A stretch of 59,443 nucleotides of DNA, taken from positions 1 through 59,443 of the forward strand of contig JAFIER010000059.1 in NCBI GenBank assembly GCA_020832465.1, given 5' to 3'. Both the position numbers and the translations under genes were made by a program. Numbering within the stretch: position 1 is the first letter of the stretch; each line of letters opens with the position of its first letter. This stretch comes from Bernardetiaceae bacterium. GTDB lineage: Bacteria; Bacteroidota; Bacteroidia; Cytophagales; Bernardetiaceae. Below, piece after piece: positions 36,380-45,213 of this stretch. The notes under the pieces are model-generated. The model ran no database searches and had not been told where the DNA came from. It was given only the letters and a program-made list of their open reading frames with translations.

Positions 36380-38881
36380 ATGCCCAAAAACCTGCTCATT
36401 GTAGAATCACCGGCGAAAGCCAAAACGATTAATAAATACTTAGGCAATGATTTTATCGTAACCTCGAGTTATGGTCATATCCGCGACCTGCCGAAAAAAA
36501 ATGCGATTGATATCGAAAATGGATTTGCGCCTACTTATGAAATTTCGCCTGACAAAAAACAGGTCATTAGCGAGCTTAAAAAGCATCTAAAAACTGCAGA
36601 TACAGTATGGCTCGCAACGGACGATGACCGCGAAGGTGAAGCCATTTCTTGGCATCTATATGAAGTGCTCAAACTTACAAAGCAAAATACAAAAAGAATT
36701 GTTTTTAGAGAAATTACTAAAAATGCTATTCTTAATGCGATTAAAAAACCTCGTCATATTGACGACGACCTTGTCAATGCGCAGCAAGCAAGGCGTATTT
36801 TAGATAGGTTAGTAGGTTTTGAACTCTCGCCCGTGCTTTGGAAAAAAATCAAGCCCGGACTCTCCGCAGGGCGTGTACAGTCCGTAGCTGTACGTATTGT
36901 TGTAGAAAGAGAGCGTGAAATTGAATACTTCAAGCCCGATGCTTTTTTCAAAATTAATGCTGATTTTGAAGTGCAAAAAAAGTACACATTGAAGTCCGAA
37001 CTTTCAAAACGACTCAGCGATGCCGATGCTGCTATGGCATTTTTGACGTATTGCCAAAAGGCGAGTTTTTCTATTGAAAATTTAGAAAAAAAACCAACGA
37101 AAAAAACGCCTACACCACCTTTTACAACCTCTACTTTGCAACAAGAGGCAAGTCGTAAATTAGGATTTTCTGTAGGGCAAACCATGAGCACGGCACAAAG
37201 GCTTTATGAAAGTGGATATATTACTTATATGCGTACGGATTCTATATCCCTATCCCAAGAAGCGCAACAAAAAGCAGCTGCCGAAATCAAAAGTCAATAT
37301 GGCCAAGAGTATGTCAAACTGCGCAATTTCAAAACTAAATCTGAATCAGCACAAGAAGCGCACGAGGCTATCCGACCTACGGAGTTCTCGGTGAAAAATG
37401 CGGGTGCAGACCGAAATCAACAACGCCTTTACGAACTGATTTGGAAAAGAGCCATTGCTTCGCAAATGGCTGATGCACAAATCGAACGAACGATAGCTAC
37501 AATTCTGCCCACACCAGCTGCCGAAAGTATAAAAAACCTCGATCCCAAAGAAGTCGCTACACTCGAACCCCTACGACTTAAAGCTACGGGCGAAGTTATC
37601 GTTTTTGACGGATTTTTGAAAGTATATCTCGAATCGCGTGATGACGAAGACGAGGAAGAAGACGAAGTACAGAAAGGCATGCTACCGCCCCTTAAAATAG
37701 GAGAGACACTGCCCCTAAAGCAAATGCTTGCTACCGAAAGGTTTACAAGAGCAAAACCACGCTATACAGAGGCATCGCTGGTCAAAGCCTTAGAAGAAAT
37801 GAGCATAGGCAGACCCTCGACTTATGCGCCTACGATTTCTACGATTATGAAAAGAAACTATGTCGTAAAAGAATCGAGAGAGGGCAAAGAGAGAAAATAC
37901 AAACTTTTGGTGTTACAAAATGAGCAAATCAAAGCCTCAGAAGAAACTGAAAACTACGGCTCCGAGAAAATGAAGCTATTCCCGACTAACGTCGGTATGG
38001 TTGTCAATGATTTTTTGATGGAATATTTTCCAGAAATTATGGACTATACCTTTACAGCACAAGTAGAGGAACAGTTTGATAAAATTGCACAGGGAAAGCA
38101 AGAATGGAGTGGCATGATTGCTAATTTTTACAAAGATTTTCACCCCAAAATTGAAGAAACAGAGGGCATAGACCGCTCCGAGCTTACGAGTAGCCGCGAG
38201 ATAGGCATAGACCCCAAAACAGGACGAAAAATTATCGCACGGCTCGGGCGTTACGGCCCGCTTGTAGAGCTTGTAAGCGAAAACGAAGAACAAAAATCAG
38301 AGTACGCTTCTTTGCGTAAAGGGCAATTTATAGAAAGCCTTACCCTCGATGATGCTCTTGAGCTTTTTAAACTCCCACGTGAAGTCGGAGAATTTGAAGG
38401 AGAAAAAATGGTCGCTGCCATTGGTAGGTTCGGTCCCTATATTCGTCATAAAAGTAAATTTTATTCTTTGGGAAAAGAGCATGATCCACATAGCGTCTTA
38501 GAAGATACTGCCATTGAAATTATCAAAGCTAAGCGAGAAGCTGATGCCAAAAAACTGATCAAAGAGTTTGAGCAAAACGATAACGTAAAGGTGCTCAACG
38601 GGCGATACGGTCCTTATATCTCTTTCGAAAAACGCAATATCAAAATCCCCAAAGATATGACTCCCGAAGACCTGACCTATGAGCAGTGCGTAGAACTGGC
38701 AGAAAATACGCCCGAAAAGCCCACAAGAGGTGGAAAACGAAAAACTGCTGCTACAACCGCAGCAGATACAACCACGCAAGCCAAGAAAAAAACAACAACA
38801 ACAAAAAAAGTAGCTGCCAAAAAAACAGCTGCCAAAAAAACTACAGCTAAAAAGAAAACAACAACGACAACAAAAAAATAA
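36380..38881 (+). CDS. topA: DNA topoisomerase I (type IA)
   Basis: 833 residues. TOPRIM domain at the start (KNLLIVESPAKAKTINKYLG; acidic triad WLATDDDREGEAISWHLYE), then the type IA core with the nucleophile Tyr283 in YITYMRTDSISLS and PSTYAPTIST. The zinc fingers of E. coli TopA are missing. Instead there are three short topo_C-like repeats (ARLGRYGPLVELV, AAIGRFGPYIRHK, LNGRYGPYISFEK), the usual arrangement in Bacteroidota. The last 45 residues are a Lys/Ala/Thr tail (TKKVAAKKTAAKKTTAKKK) like histone H1 or HU tails, likely to bind DNA. The enzyme relaxes negative supercoils. Confidence 0.97.
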   Translation: MPKNLLIVESPAKAKTINKYLGNDFIVTSSYGHIRDLPKKNAIDIENGFAPTYEISPDKKQVISELKKHLKTADTVWLATDDDREGEAISWHLYEVLKLTKQNTKRIVFREITKNAILNAIKKPRHIDDDLVNAQQARRILDRLVGFELSPVLWKKIKPGLSAGRVQSVAVRIVVEREREIEYFKPDAFFKINADFEVQKKYTLKSELSKRLSDADAAMAFLTYCQKASFSIENLEKKPTKKTPTPPFTTSTLQQEASRKLGFSVGQTMSTAQRLYESGYITYMRTDSISLSQEAQQKAAAEIKSQYGQEYVKLRNFKTKSESAQEAHEAIRPTEFSVKNAGADRNQQRLYELIWKRAIASQMADAQIERTIATILPTPAAESIKNLDPKEVATLEPLRLKATGEVIVFDGFLKVYLESRDDEDEEEDEVQKGMLPPLKIGETLPLKQMLATERFTRAKPRYTEASLVKALEEMSIGRPSTYAPTISTIMKRNYVVKESREGKERKYKLLVLQNEQIKASEETENYGSEKMKLFPTNVGMVVNDFLMEYFPEIMDYTFTAQVEEQFDKIAQGKQEWSGMIANFYKDFHPKIEETEGIDRSELTSSREIGIDPKTGRKIIARLGRYGPLVELVSENEEQKSEYASLRKGQFIESLTLDDALELFKLPREVGEFEGEKMVAAIGRFGPYIRHKSKFYSLGKEHDPHSVLEDTAIEIIKAKREADAKKLIKEFEQNDNVKVLNGRYGPYISFEKRNIKIPKDMTPEDLTYEQCVELAENTPEKPTRGGKRKTAATTAADTTTQAKKKTTTTKKVAAKKTAAKKTTAKKKTTTTTKK

Positions 38882-38911
38882 GCAAGTAGTAAGTAATCAT
38901 TTATAAATAAG

Positions 38912-38952
38912 CATCATAACTAACAGTTCTGACAGAACTGTTAGTTATGATG
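38912..38952. repeat. Perfect palindrome of the AACTAACAGTTCT type
   Basis: 19-bp perfect stem CATCATAACTAACAGTTCT (38912-38930) / AGAACTGTTAGTTATGATG (38934-38952) with a GAC loop, 30 bp after topA. It is the C/G variant of the core hairpin also seen at 46475 and 51832. It could also help end topA transcripts, though there is no T-run. Confidence 0.65.
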
Positions 38953-38982
38953 TTGAAACGATGTTGAAACGATGTTGAAACG
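38950..38982 (+). repeat. Three tandem copies of an 11-bp unit
   Basis: ATGTTGAAACG repeated three times exactly (38950-38960, 38961-38971, 38972-38982), overlapping the right arm of the preceding palindrome and lying 57 bp before the MoxR start. It may be a regulatory or slippage-prone site. Confidence 0.7.
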
Positions 38983-39039
38983 CAATAATATTTATTATTG
39001 CCTACACTAAAATATTATACAAAACCTTATTCTGAAAAT

Positions 39040-40014
39040 ATGAGCGAAAAAAAAATGTTTGCCTCTGATGTAGAGGCTGCCGATGCACTTCATGCATCAT
39101 ACCAAAAACTTACTGCCGAGATAGGAAAAGCTGTTGTAGGACAAAAAGAAACTGTCGAGCTATTGCTTACAGCTATTTTTTCCCGAGGGCATTGTTTGCT
39201 TGTCGGTGTACCTGGATTAGCCAAAACTTTGCTTATACGTACGCTTTCAGAAGCTATGGATTTGCAATTTAGTAGGATTCAGTTTACGCCCGATTTGATG
39301 CCTTCGGATATTATAGGTTCTGAAACTTTAGACAAAGAGCGCAATTTAAAGTTTATCAAAGGGCCTATTTTTGCTAATATTGTCTTAGCAGATGAGATAA
39401 ACAGAACCCCTCCTAAGACCCAAGCTGCACTTTTGCAATCTATGCAAGAATATTCTGTAACCGTAGGTAGCAATCATTTTGACTTGGACAAGCCATTTTT
39501 TGTGTTAGCCACACAAAACCCTATTGAGCAGGAGGGTACTTATCCGCTACCAGAGGCGCAATTAGACCGTTTTATGCTCAATGTACTTTTAGACTACCCC
39601 TCTTTTGAGGAGGAATTGCAAGTAGTAAAAAGTACGACTACGGAGCAGCACGTCGATATTCAAAAAATTATTAGCGCAGAAGAAATTCTTGCTTTTCAAG
39701 ATTTAGTCAGGCGTGCCGTCGCTACGGATAATGTGCTCGAGTATGCCGTGCAACTCGTACATAAAACCCGCCCAGGCAAGCCTACGGCAGCGGCGATTAC
39801 GAATGATTATATTGATTGGGGGGCAGGGCCGCGCGCTTCTCAATATTTAGTTATTGGTGCAAAATGTCATGCCTTGCTCAATGGAAAATATGCCCCAGAC
39901 ATTGAAGATGTACAAGCCGTAGCTATTCCAATTTTACGACACAGATTAGTACGAAACTTTAAAGCAGAAGCAGAAGGTTTGAGTATTGAGGATATTATTC
40001 GTAAGCTGTTATAA
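39040..40014 (+). CDS. MoxR family AAA+ ATPase
   Basis: 324 residues from the ATG at 39040; a TTG at 38998 is also in frame. Walker A GVPGLAKTLLIRTL, Walker B VLADEINRTPPKTQAALLQS, sensor I ATQNPIEQEGTYPLPEAQLD and the arginine-finger region QLDRFMLNVLLDYPS are typical of the MRP subfamily. MoxR proteins help mature complexes, usually with DUF58 and von Willebrand A partners encoded next door, but here the gene is followed by a terminator and pyrB on the other strand, so any partners are elsewhere. Confidence 0.94.
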   Translation: MSEKKMFASDVEAADALHASYQKLTAEIGKAVVGQKETVELLLTAIFSRGHCLLVGVPGLAKTLLIRTLSEAMDLQFSRIQFTPDLMPSDIIGSETLDKERNLKFIKGPIFANIVLADEINRTPPKTQAALLQSMQEYSVTVGSNHFDLDKPFFVLATQNPIEQEGTYPLPEAQLDRFMLNVLLDYPSFEEELQVVKSTTTEQHVDIQKIISAEEILAFQDLVRRAVATDNVLEYAVQLVHKTRPGKPTAAAITNDYIDWGAGPRASQYLVIGAKCHALLNGKYAPDIEDVQAVAIPILRHRLVRNFKAEAEGLSIEDIIRKLL

Positions 40015-40032
40015 TGCAAAATTGAGTACACA

Positions 40033-40075
40033 AAAAACCGTCAAAGAGTTTTACAAAAAACTCCTTGACGGTTTA
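40033..40075. terminator. Terminator between MoxR and pyrB
   Basis: AAACCGTCAAAGAGTTTT / AACTCCTTGACGGTTT hairpin with one bulged or mismatched position, between the convergent genes. A-run and T-run on the two sides suit termination on both strands. Confidence 0.75.
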
Positions 40076-40104
40076 AAATGCTTTGAAGCAACTTAGCTTA
40101 TTTT

Positions 40105-41028
40105 TTAAGCATTTTGAGCTGCCAGTAAGTACAATACTGCCATGCGAATAGCTACGCCATTTTCTACTTGGTCTAAAATAATAGCTTGTGGCGAATCTGC
40201 TACGGCACTCTCTATTTCTACGCCACGATTGATAGGACCAGGGTGCATCACTATGATTTCTTTGCCAATGCGCTCAAGGAGGCGACTATTAAGACCGAAA
40301 TACAGGGCATACTCTCGTAATGAAGGAATATTAGCTGTTTTTTGTCGTTCAAGCTGAATGCGCAACATATTTGCGACATCGCACCATCGCAAAGTTTCTT
40401 CTATGCTATGCGAAATTTTTACATTCAATTGCTCAATAAAAGGTGGTAGTAGCGTCGGCGGTGCGCAAAGCATAACCTCTGCACCAAGTTTTTGAAGCGC
40501 AAATATATTAGATAATGCTACCCTTGAATGAGAAATATCTCCGATAATAGCTACTTTTTTACCTTCAACACTGCCGAGCTTTTCGCGAATGGAGTAGCAA
40601 TCTAAAAGGGCTTGTGTAGGGTGTTCGTGTGTGCCATCACCTGCATTGACAATAATCGCTGGGGTGTGTAAAGATAAAAAATGCGAAGCACCTGGACTTG
40701 AGTGTCGCATCACAATCATATCTACCTTCATCGCCAGAATATTATGAACTGTATCGAGCAGGGTCTCTCCTTTTTTTACGGAGCTATTAGAAGCTGCAAA
40801 ATTGATAACATCGGCAGAAAGTCGCTTTTCTGCTAATTCAAAAGAGAGTTTTGTGCGTGTAGAGTTTTCAAAGAATACATTCGCAATCGTAATATCACGC
40901 AACGAAGGCACTTTTTTGATAGGACGATTGATAACCTTTTTAAACTCATCGGCAGTTTTGAAAATAAGCTCAATATCGCTACGCAAAAGCGACTTAATTC
41001 CCAACAAATGGCGTACACTTAAAGGCAT
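40105..41028 (-). CDS. pyrB: Aspartate carbamoyltransferase catalytic subunit
   Basis: 307 residues from the ATG at 41028; a TTG at 41043 would add five residues. Carbamoyl-phosphate site FFENSTRTKLSFELAEKRLS, catalytic loop SSVKKGETLLDTVHN, aspartate-binding MRHSSPGASHFL and DGTHEHPTQALLDCYSI, plus HPGPINRGVE near the end. It makes N-carbamoylaspartate in de novo pyrimidine synthesis. No pyrI regulatory subunit or other pyr gene is adjacent, suggesting an unregulated trimer. A CATAC element lies just upstream of the start. Confidence 0.97.
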   Translation of the reverse strand: MPLSVRHLLGIKSLLRSDIELIFKTADEFKKVINRPIKKVPSLRDITIANVFFENSTRTKLSFELAEKRLSADVINFAASNSSVKKGETLLDTVHNILAMKVDMIVMRHSSPGASHFLSLHTPAIIVNAGDGTHEHPTQALLDCYSIREKLGSVEGKKVAIIGDISHSRVALSNIFALQKLGAEVMLCAPPTLLPPFIEQLNVKISHSIEETLRWCDVANMLRIQLERQKTANIPSLREYALYFGLNSRLLERIGKEIIVMHPGPINRGVEIESAVADSPQAIILDQVENGVAIRMAVLYLLAAQNA

Positions 41029-41081
41029 AATTTTGAAGTTCAATATCGTGGGTAGGCTAAGAAATATTTTTTATTGGTTTT

Positions 41082-41206
41082 CATCATACTACTGGACATT
41101 CTCCATATAGAAATAACATTTCTCAAAAAAATATTATTTCTAAGCCCATTTTTGCATAGCGTGGGGTTTGCAAACCCCACGCTATGCAAAAATGTATAGT
41201 AGTGTG
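41082..41206 (+). mobile_element. CATAC-type MITE-like element with exact 9-bp duplication
   Basis: 125 bp, CATCATACTACTGGACATTC to GTATAGTAGTGTG. Core hairpin (41109-41141), then a perfect long palindrome: TTTTTGCATAGCGTGGGGTT pairs with AACCCCACGCTATGCAAAAA. Flanked by exact ATTGGTTTT (41073-41081 and 41207-41215). The left end carries an extra CAT before the usual CATACTACT. It lies 54 bp upstream of pyrB, so it may sit in the pyrB promoter region, and 80 bp after the end of the HD gene. Confidence 0.9.
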
Positions 41207-41286
41207 ATTGGTTTTAAAAAACATAGCAAATTTAGCAAACACAATCTGATTCTGCAACTATTATGTGCAATATGCGCTTACAACTT

Positions 41287-42645
41287 CTATTTTTTTAGTG
41301 TTGCTTGCTGAAGGGCTTTCCATAACTCCATCAATCGCTTATGCCTTACTACTGCTATTTTTGAGATAGCATAAATCAGATGGCGCAGTAAAAGAGGTGG
41401 AAAATGAGATAAAAATACAAAACTTGTTATATTTTTGCTTGAAAATAATTCAATATTTTTTCGCTGTGCCCTGACCCCCTCCTGTCCTAAAAATTTATAG
41501 ACAAAAGCCGCCAAAGGAGAATTTTTAAGGTCAAAATGAGTATCTTTTATTCTGCCTTTATCCAAAAAATGCAATACTTTATGATCTGTTTGCATCGGCT
41601 TCGTGATAGGCGGAAGGTAGTCTTCCGCACGGGGAATAACCCCCAAATTGTAATAGCGCACATCTCCTAAAAAAAATGAAATAGGAGCATCACCACCGCT
41701 TTCTTCTGCAATAGCACGCAATAAAAGCATTGTTATGCGCTTGGCTTCTAAGTAATCTTTAGCAATTGCCAAATTAGCTGCTGCTTGATTGCGCAAAGCC
41801 TGTAGCTCGTCAGTAGGAGGGTTGTTTTTATAGTTATGAAAAATCATTTCAGGTTGTACGAAATTCAAAAAATTATACATTTGCGAGACAGCACCTTCGT
41901 ATTCACTTACTAAATAAGAGCCCGATTTAATAATAAAATCGTGCATCTCAGGTAGTAACTTCCATGTATTATCTAAAAAAAGTCCTACATCAGGCGATGC
42001 AAAATTAGCTACATCGCGATTAGCAAGCTCTACGGCTCGATGCACACAAACCTCTACTTGAGCCAAGCTCAAACCCAAATTTAATAACCGACTTTCGAGT
42101 AGCTCATAACTGCTCACGGGGGCTGGAAGGCGAAACGGAATAGTCGCTTCTATACTGGACATAATGCTGTATAAATCAACCTTTTCTAAATAAGGTGCTA
42201 AATAATGCACTGCTATAGCCGCACTCAAAAACTCATTCGTACCCTTGCCGAAAGGCGTAACTTCTAGCATATCAAAAATAGCAAATATAGCATCGTAATG
42301 CTCAAAAAAAGGACTTTGACTGTGCGCAGCTTTATAAAAATGAAATCTCTTATCAGTATCAATACTTACCCAAGTCTCAAAAAAATCTAATGCTGGAAGC
42401 GCACCATCTACCTGCCAATACACAAAATCGTGATAGAGGGCTGCTAATGTAGAAATAGGTGATAAGCCCTTACTGATGTCTAAGACATGAAGTGTGTTGT
42501 GAAAATCTCGCTTTGGATTCTCAAGTGCAGCGTAGAGCGATAAACTTAACTGCTCGATAGCGATATCGCTTATATCAATATCCAGCCCTTCAAAAGCATA
42601 TACAAATCGTTCAATGAGCAAGTGAATAGGTGAGTTTTTTAACAT
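41287..42645 (-). CDS. Predicted HD-superfamily metal-dependent phosphohydrolase-like protein
   Basis: 452 residues, cytoplasmic. The first quarter has an HD-type pattern: FHNTLHVLDISKGLSPI, then ISTLAALYHDFVYWQVDG, comparable to the YHNxxH / FHDxVY motifs of predicted HD phosphohydrolases. The rest is helical with no known domain, including a long PEMIFHNYKNNPPTDELQAL helix. The C-terminal region is basic (RHKRLMELWKALQQATLKK). Substrate unknown. It is followed downstream by a CATAC element and pyrB, and preceded by a small unknown gene on the same strand. Confidence 0.65.
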   Translation of the reverse strand: MLKNSPIHLLIERFVYAFEGLDIDISDIAIEQLSLSLYAALENPKRDFHNTLHVLDISKGLSPISTLAALYHDFVYWQVDGALPALDFFETWVSIDTDKRFHFYKAAHSQSPFFEHYDAIFAIFDMLEVTPFGKGTNEFLSAAIAVHYLAPYLEKVDLYSIMSSIEATIPFRLPAPVSSYELLESRLLNLGLSLAQVEVCVHRAVELANRDVANFASPDVGLFLDNTWKLLPEMHDFIIKSGSYLVSEYEGAVSQMYNFLNFVQPEMIFHNYKNNPPTDELQALRNQAAANLAIAKDYLEAKRITMLLLRAIAEESGGDAPISFFLGDVRYYNLGVIPRAEDYLPPITKPMQTDHKVLHFLDKGRIKDTHFDLKNSPLAAFVYKFLGQEGVRAQRKNIELFSSKNITSFVFLSHFPPLLLRHLIYAISKIAVVRHKRLMELWKALQQATLKK

Positions 42646-42735
42646 AGTAATGGGGGCTACTGATTATCCGGTTTTCTGACAGTTTTTATGATATTGGTCG
42701 TAGTTGTAAGTTATAGGTTCGAGAAAAAATATTAC

Positions 42736-43152
42736 TTACCGTTTTGAAATCCAGTGTATAGCACTTTCAACAGTATCAAAATATTGCTCTTGATAGGGCT
42801 TATCCTTTAGCTCGTCGTACCACTGCTTATTAGATAGCTTAACAAGTGGATTATTAGAACTTACTATGGCAATTTTTTGAATGAGATTTCTGACGGGATA
42901 CAGCACTTCCATAGCACAGCGCTCCTGCAGCTCTACCGTAATTACAAACTGGCTATGCAACGCATTTTCTATAAAATAACAGCAATCATGTGTTTTGGAT
43001 ATTTCTATTAACATTTTGCAATAATCGAGAAACTCTTTATCGTCAAATTCTGCGTCTCGAGCAGTCCATTCCCAATAAAACCAGCGTGCTTGGGCATTGA
43101 TTTTAACAGTAACATAAGCATCAGTATATATGGTAGTGAGTGTAGGAGTCAT
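42736..43152 (-). CDS. Small soluble protein of unknown function (possible STAS-like fold)
   Basis: 138 residues. Alternating strands and helices, YVTVKINAQARWFYWEWTAR at the start and WISKR at the end, without signal peptide. The strand/helix order loosely resembles SpoIIAA-like single-domain proteins common in Cytophagia, but no diagnostic motif is present. It sits 90 bp upstream of the HD gene on the same strand and may be co-expressed with it. Confidence 0.55.
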   Translation of the reverse strand: MTPTLTTIYTDAYVTVKINAQARWFYWEWTARDAEFDDKEFLDYCKMLIEISKTHDCCYFIENALHSQFVITVELQERCAMEVLYPVRNLIQKIAIVSSNNPLVKLSNKQWYDELKDKPYQEQYFDTVESAIHWISKR

Positions 43153-43227
43153 AATGCAGTAAGTCTTGAGTATTTTGCTATAAAGATGCTAAAAAAGTCA
43201 TGAATTTGCAAATTACAAAGCTGTAAA

Positions 43228-43300
43228 TTTTAGCACTAACAACTCGGTTAGAACTATTAGTGCTGAAATTATCTAAGCGGATTTATCAACTTGGCGTATT
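43228..43300. repeat. TAGCACTAAC-type hairpin with a GTACGTCAAGTTGG-type end
   Basis: TAGCACTAACAACTCGGTTA pairs with AACTATTAGTGCTG (43230-43267). It is followed by CTAAGCGGATTTATCAACTT and GGCGTA, the reverse complement of the GTACGTCAAGTTGGTAAATC-type end found at 18055 and 49288. The element looks one-ended. It overlaps the region just downstream of the PafA-like gene and upstream of the 42736 gene. Confidence 0.55.
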
Positions 43301-43306
43301 TTTCAT

Positions 43307-44965
43307 TTATTCTAAAATTTCACTAATCGGATTGCCTGTGCAGGCAGATGGTAGTTGCAAATTGAGCATAGTGCTTATGGTAGGCGCAATATCTGTAATT
43401 GAGATTCTCCGCACACTGCTACCTTTAGGAATATGCTTACCGTAAAAAATAATCGGTACGTGCGTGTCGTAGGCATAGCCCGAGCCGTGGGTTGTGCCCT
43501 GCGATCCGTAACCACCACTTATCCAGCCGGGCTCTAAGATAAAAACGACATCACCACCGAGCTTTTGATTAAGTCCGCGTTGTAGCATAATATTTTGTCC
43601 GTCGATAGCACTTAAAAAAGGTACATCAGATGCGGAATATACCTGATAAAAACCTTCGCATGCGAGCACAAAATCGGCTGTTTTTTTTCTTATTTCGTCT
43701 AAGTTGATTTTATTTTTATGTATAAGCGAGTGGTTTAGATAAATTTGAGAAGAGGCTACGTAATCAATCCATTTGCCTTCGCCATAGATTTGAGTGAGGT
43801 AGTTTTCCAAATCCTGTTTGCAAGAAAGCGTAGGTGCGTAGGCTGTATTAAATCCTTCTTCGCGCAAATAAAGCGGTATGAGCGATGCGGCATGGTCAGC
43901 AGTCAAGAATATGGTATATTCCCCTTTGCCAACTTCTTCGTCTAAGGTAGCGAGCAGATTAGCAATTTCTAAGTCCATACGCAGGTATATATCTTGCAAT
44001 TCTTTTGACCAGGGTCCGAAAGCGTGCCCAGCTATATCGGTAGCTGAGTAGCTCACTGCCAATACATCTGTTATATTGTCTTTGCCTAAGCCCTCTGATT
44101 TAATAGCTGCTTGTGCAAACTCTGTAATCATTGTATTTCCAGCAGGCATATATCGGATAACTGCATTGCGCTGCAAAGCACTTGCTGCATCGCTAAAATC
44201 ATAAGGAAAAGTAGGGTCGCTGTTGCCGAGTTTGCGCTCATAGTCATTCATATCCTTACGACTTTCTATGTAGGTCTCGATAGGTAAAAGTGTATGCCAA
44301 GGCTCTGAAAGTAAGCGTTCAACGGGCTTTGCTGCATTGAATGTGGCTACCCAATCAGGCAGTTTTTTCATATAAAAATCTGATGTAATCATCGTACCGC
44401 TATCTTCGTCGTACCAGTAGGCGGCTGTAGGCAGATGCCCCGCGGGGAGTACAGCCCCCCTATCTTTGATAGAAATACCAATAACCTTTGCTTGCTTCAT
44501 CGTAGCGAGGCGCAACTCATCTGTAAAGGTCGAAGCTTTTAGATTTTTAGGCGACATCTGCCCTGCCTTTGAGTCGCTACCTACTCCCCTGACGGAGGTA
44601 TCCTCTACGCAGTAAAATTTACGCCCTATTTCGCGGTTATAAAAATTATTATCTACAATGCCGTGATAAGCAGGCGTGCTTCCCGTATAAATAGCAGCAT
44701 GTCCTGGGGCGGTGTTTGTAGGAATGTAATTGAAATGTCCGTTTTTGAATACAAAACCCTCAGACATAAGTCTTTTAAATCCTTTATCAGAATATTTGTC
44801 GTAAAAACGGTGCAAATAATCATAACGCATCTGGTCTATGACAATTCCAACTACTAACTTGGGCGGCTTAGTATCACCTGTTTTTTGCAACGGATTTTGT
44901 GCACTAAGTGTGATAGGCAAAATAAAAAAAAGTATTAAATAAGAACAAAAACGAAACTCAGACAT
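43307..44965 (-). CDS. Secreted alkaline phosphatase family protein (PafA-like)
   Basis: 552 residues from the ATG at 44965, which begins directly at a signal peptide (FRFCSYLILFFILPITLSAQ) and has an A-rich leader; the open frame continues upstream to 45124 without conserved sequence. Type I phosphodiesterase fold: metal-binding VVGIVIDQMRYDY, predicted nucleophile Thr85 in PTNTAPGHAAIYTGS, IGISIKDRGAVLPAGH, SYSATDIAGHAFGP, FLTADHAASL and HGSGYAYDTHVPIIFYG. Related to the periplasmic PafA phosphatases of Bacteroidota that release phosphate from monoesters. It stands alone; no pho-type regulator is nearby. Confidence 0.9.
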   Translation of the reverse strand: MSEFRFCSYLILFFILPITLSAQNPLQKTGDTKPPKLVVGIVIDQMRYDYLHRFYDKYSDKGFKRLMSEGFVFKNGHFNYIPTNTAPGHAAIYTGSTPAYHGIVDNNFYNREIGRKFYCVEDTSVRGVGSDSKAGQMSPKNLKASTFTDELRLATMKQAKVIGISIKDRGAVLPAGHLPTAAYWYDEDSGTMITSDFYMKKLPDWVATFNAAKPVERLLSEPWHTLLPIETYIESRKDMNDYERKLGNSDPTFPYDFSDAASALQRNAVIRYMPAGNTMITEFAQAAIKSEGLGKDNITDVLAVSYSATDIAGHAFGPWSKELQDIYLRMDLEIANLLATLDEEVGKGEYTIFLTADHAASLIPLYLREEGFNTAYAPTLSCKQDLENYLTQIYGEGKWIDYVASSQIYLNHSLIHKNKINLDEIRKKTADFVLACEGFYQVYSASDVPFLSAIDGQNIMLQRGLNQKLGGDVVFILEPGWISGGYGSQGTTHGSGYAYDTHVPIIFYGKHIPKGSSVRRISITDIAPTISTMLNLQLPSACTGNPISEILE

Positions 44966-45161
44966 GTTTTTTATGTTATATTTGGTTATAAAAAAGAAGT
45001 ACGGACAAGCATGAGCAATAAGAAATACGTTAGCGTAGCAGGCACTCTTTTTTTTGAAGAGCTGTAAATACTGCACCTGTTTTCCCTTATGCTGAGCATG
45101 CTTAATGTGAAGTACAAATATCAAAAAAAAGTAACGAAATCTTGATTAAATTCACCTGTTT

Positions 45162-45177
45162 TTGTGATGTATCACAA
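45162..45177. promoter_or_regulatory. Palindrome upstream of maf, possible operator
   Basis: TTGTGAT-GT-ATCACAA, a perfect 7-bp inverted repeat 37 bp before the maf ATG. The half-site TGTGA resembles the CRP/FNR family half-site, but the spacing (4 bp between TGTGA and TCACA) is shorter than the usual 6. The regulator is unknown. Confidence 0.3.
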
Positions 45178-45213
45178 TAAATACACACAAACTTATTGTA
45201 AAGTTAAAGGCTT

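Noticed and set aside
38950-38982. Start of a CRISPR array
   Set aside because: The units are only 11 bp, directly abutting with no spacers, and no cas gene is present.
44966-45124. N-terminal extension of the PafA-like phosphatase
   Set aside because: The extra residues would precede a normal signal peptide, and an A-rich leader lies right before the ATG at 44965.
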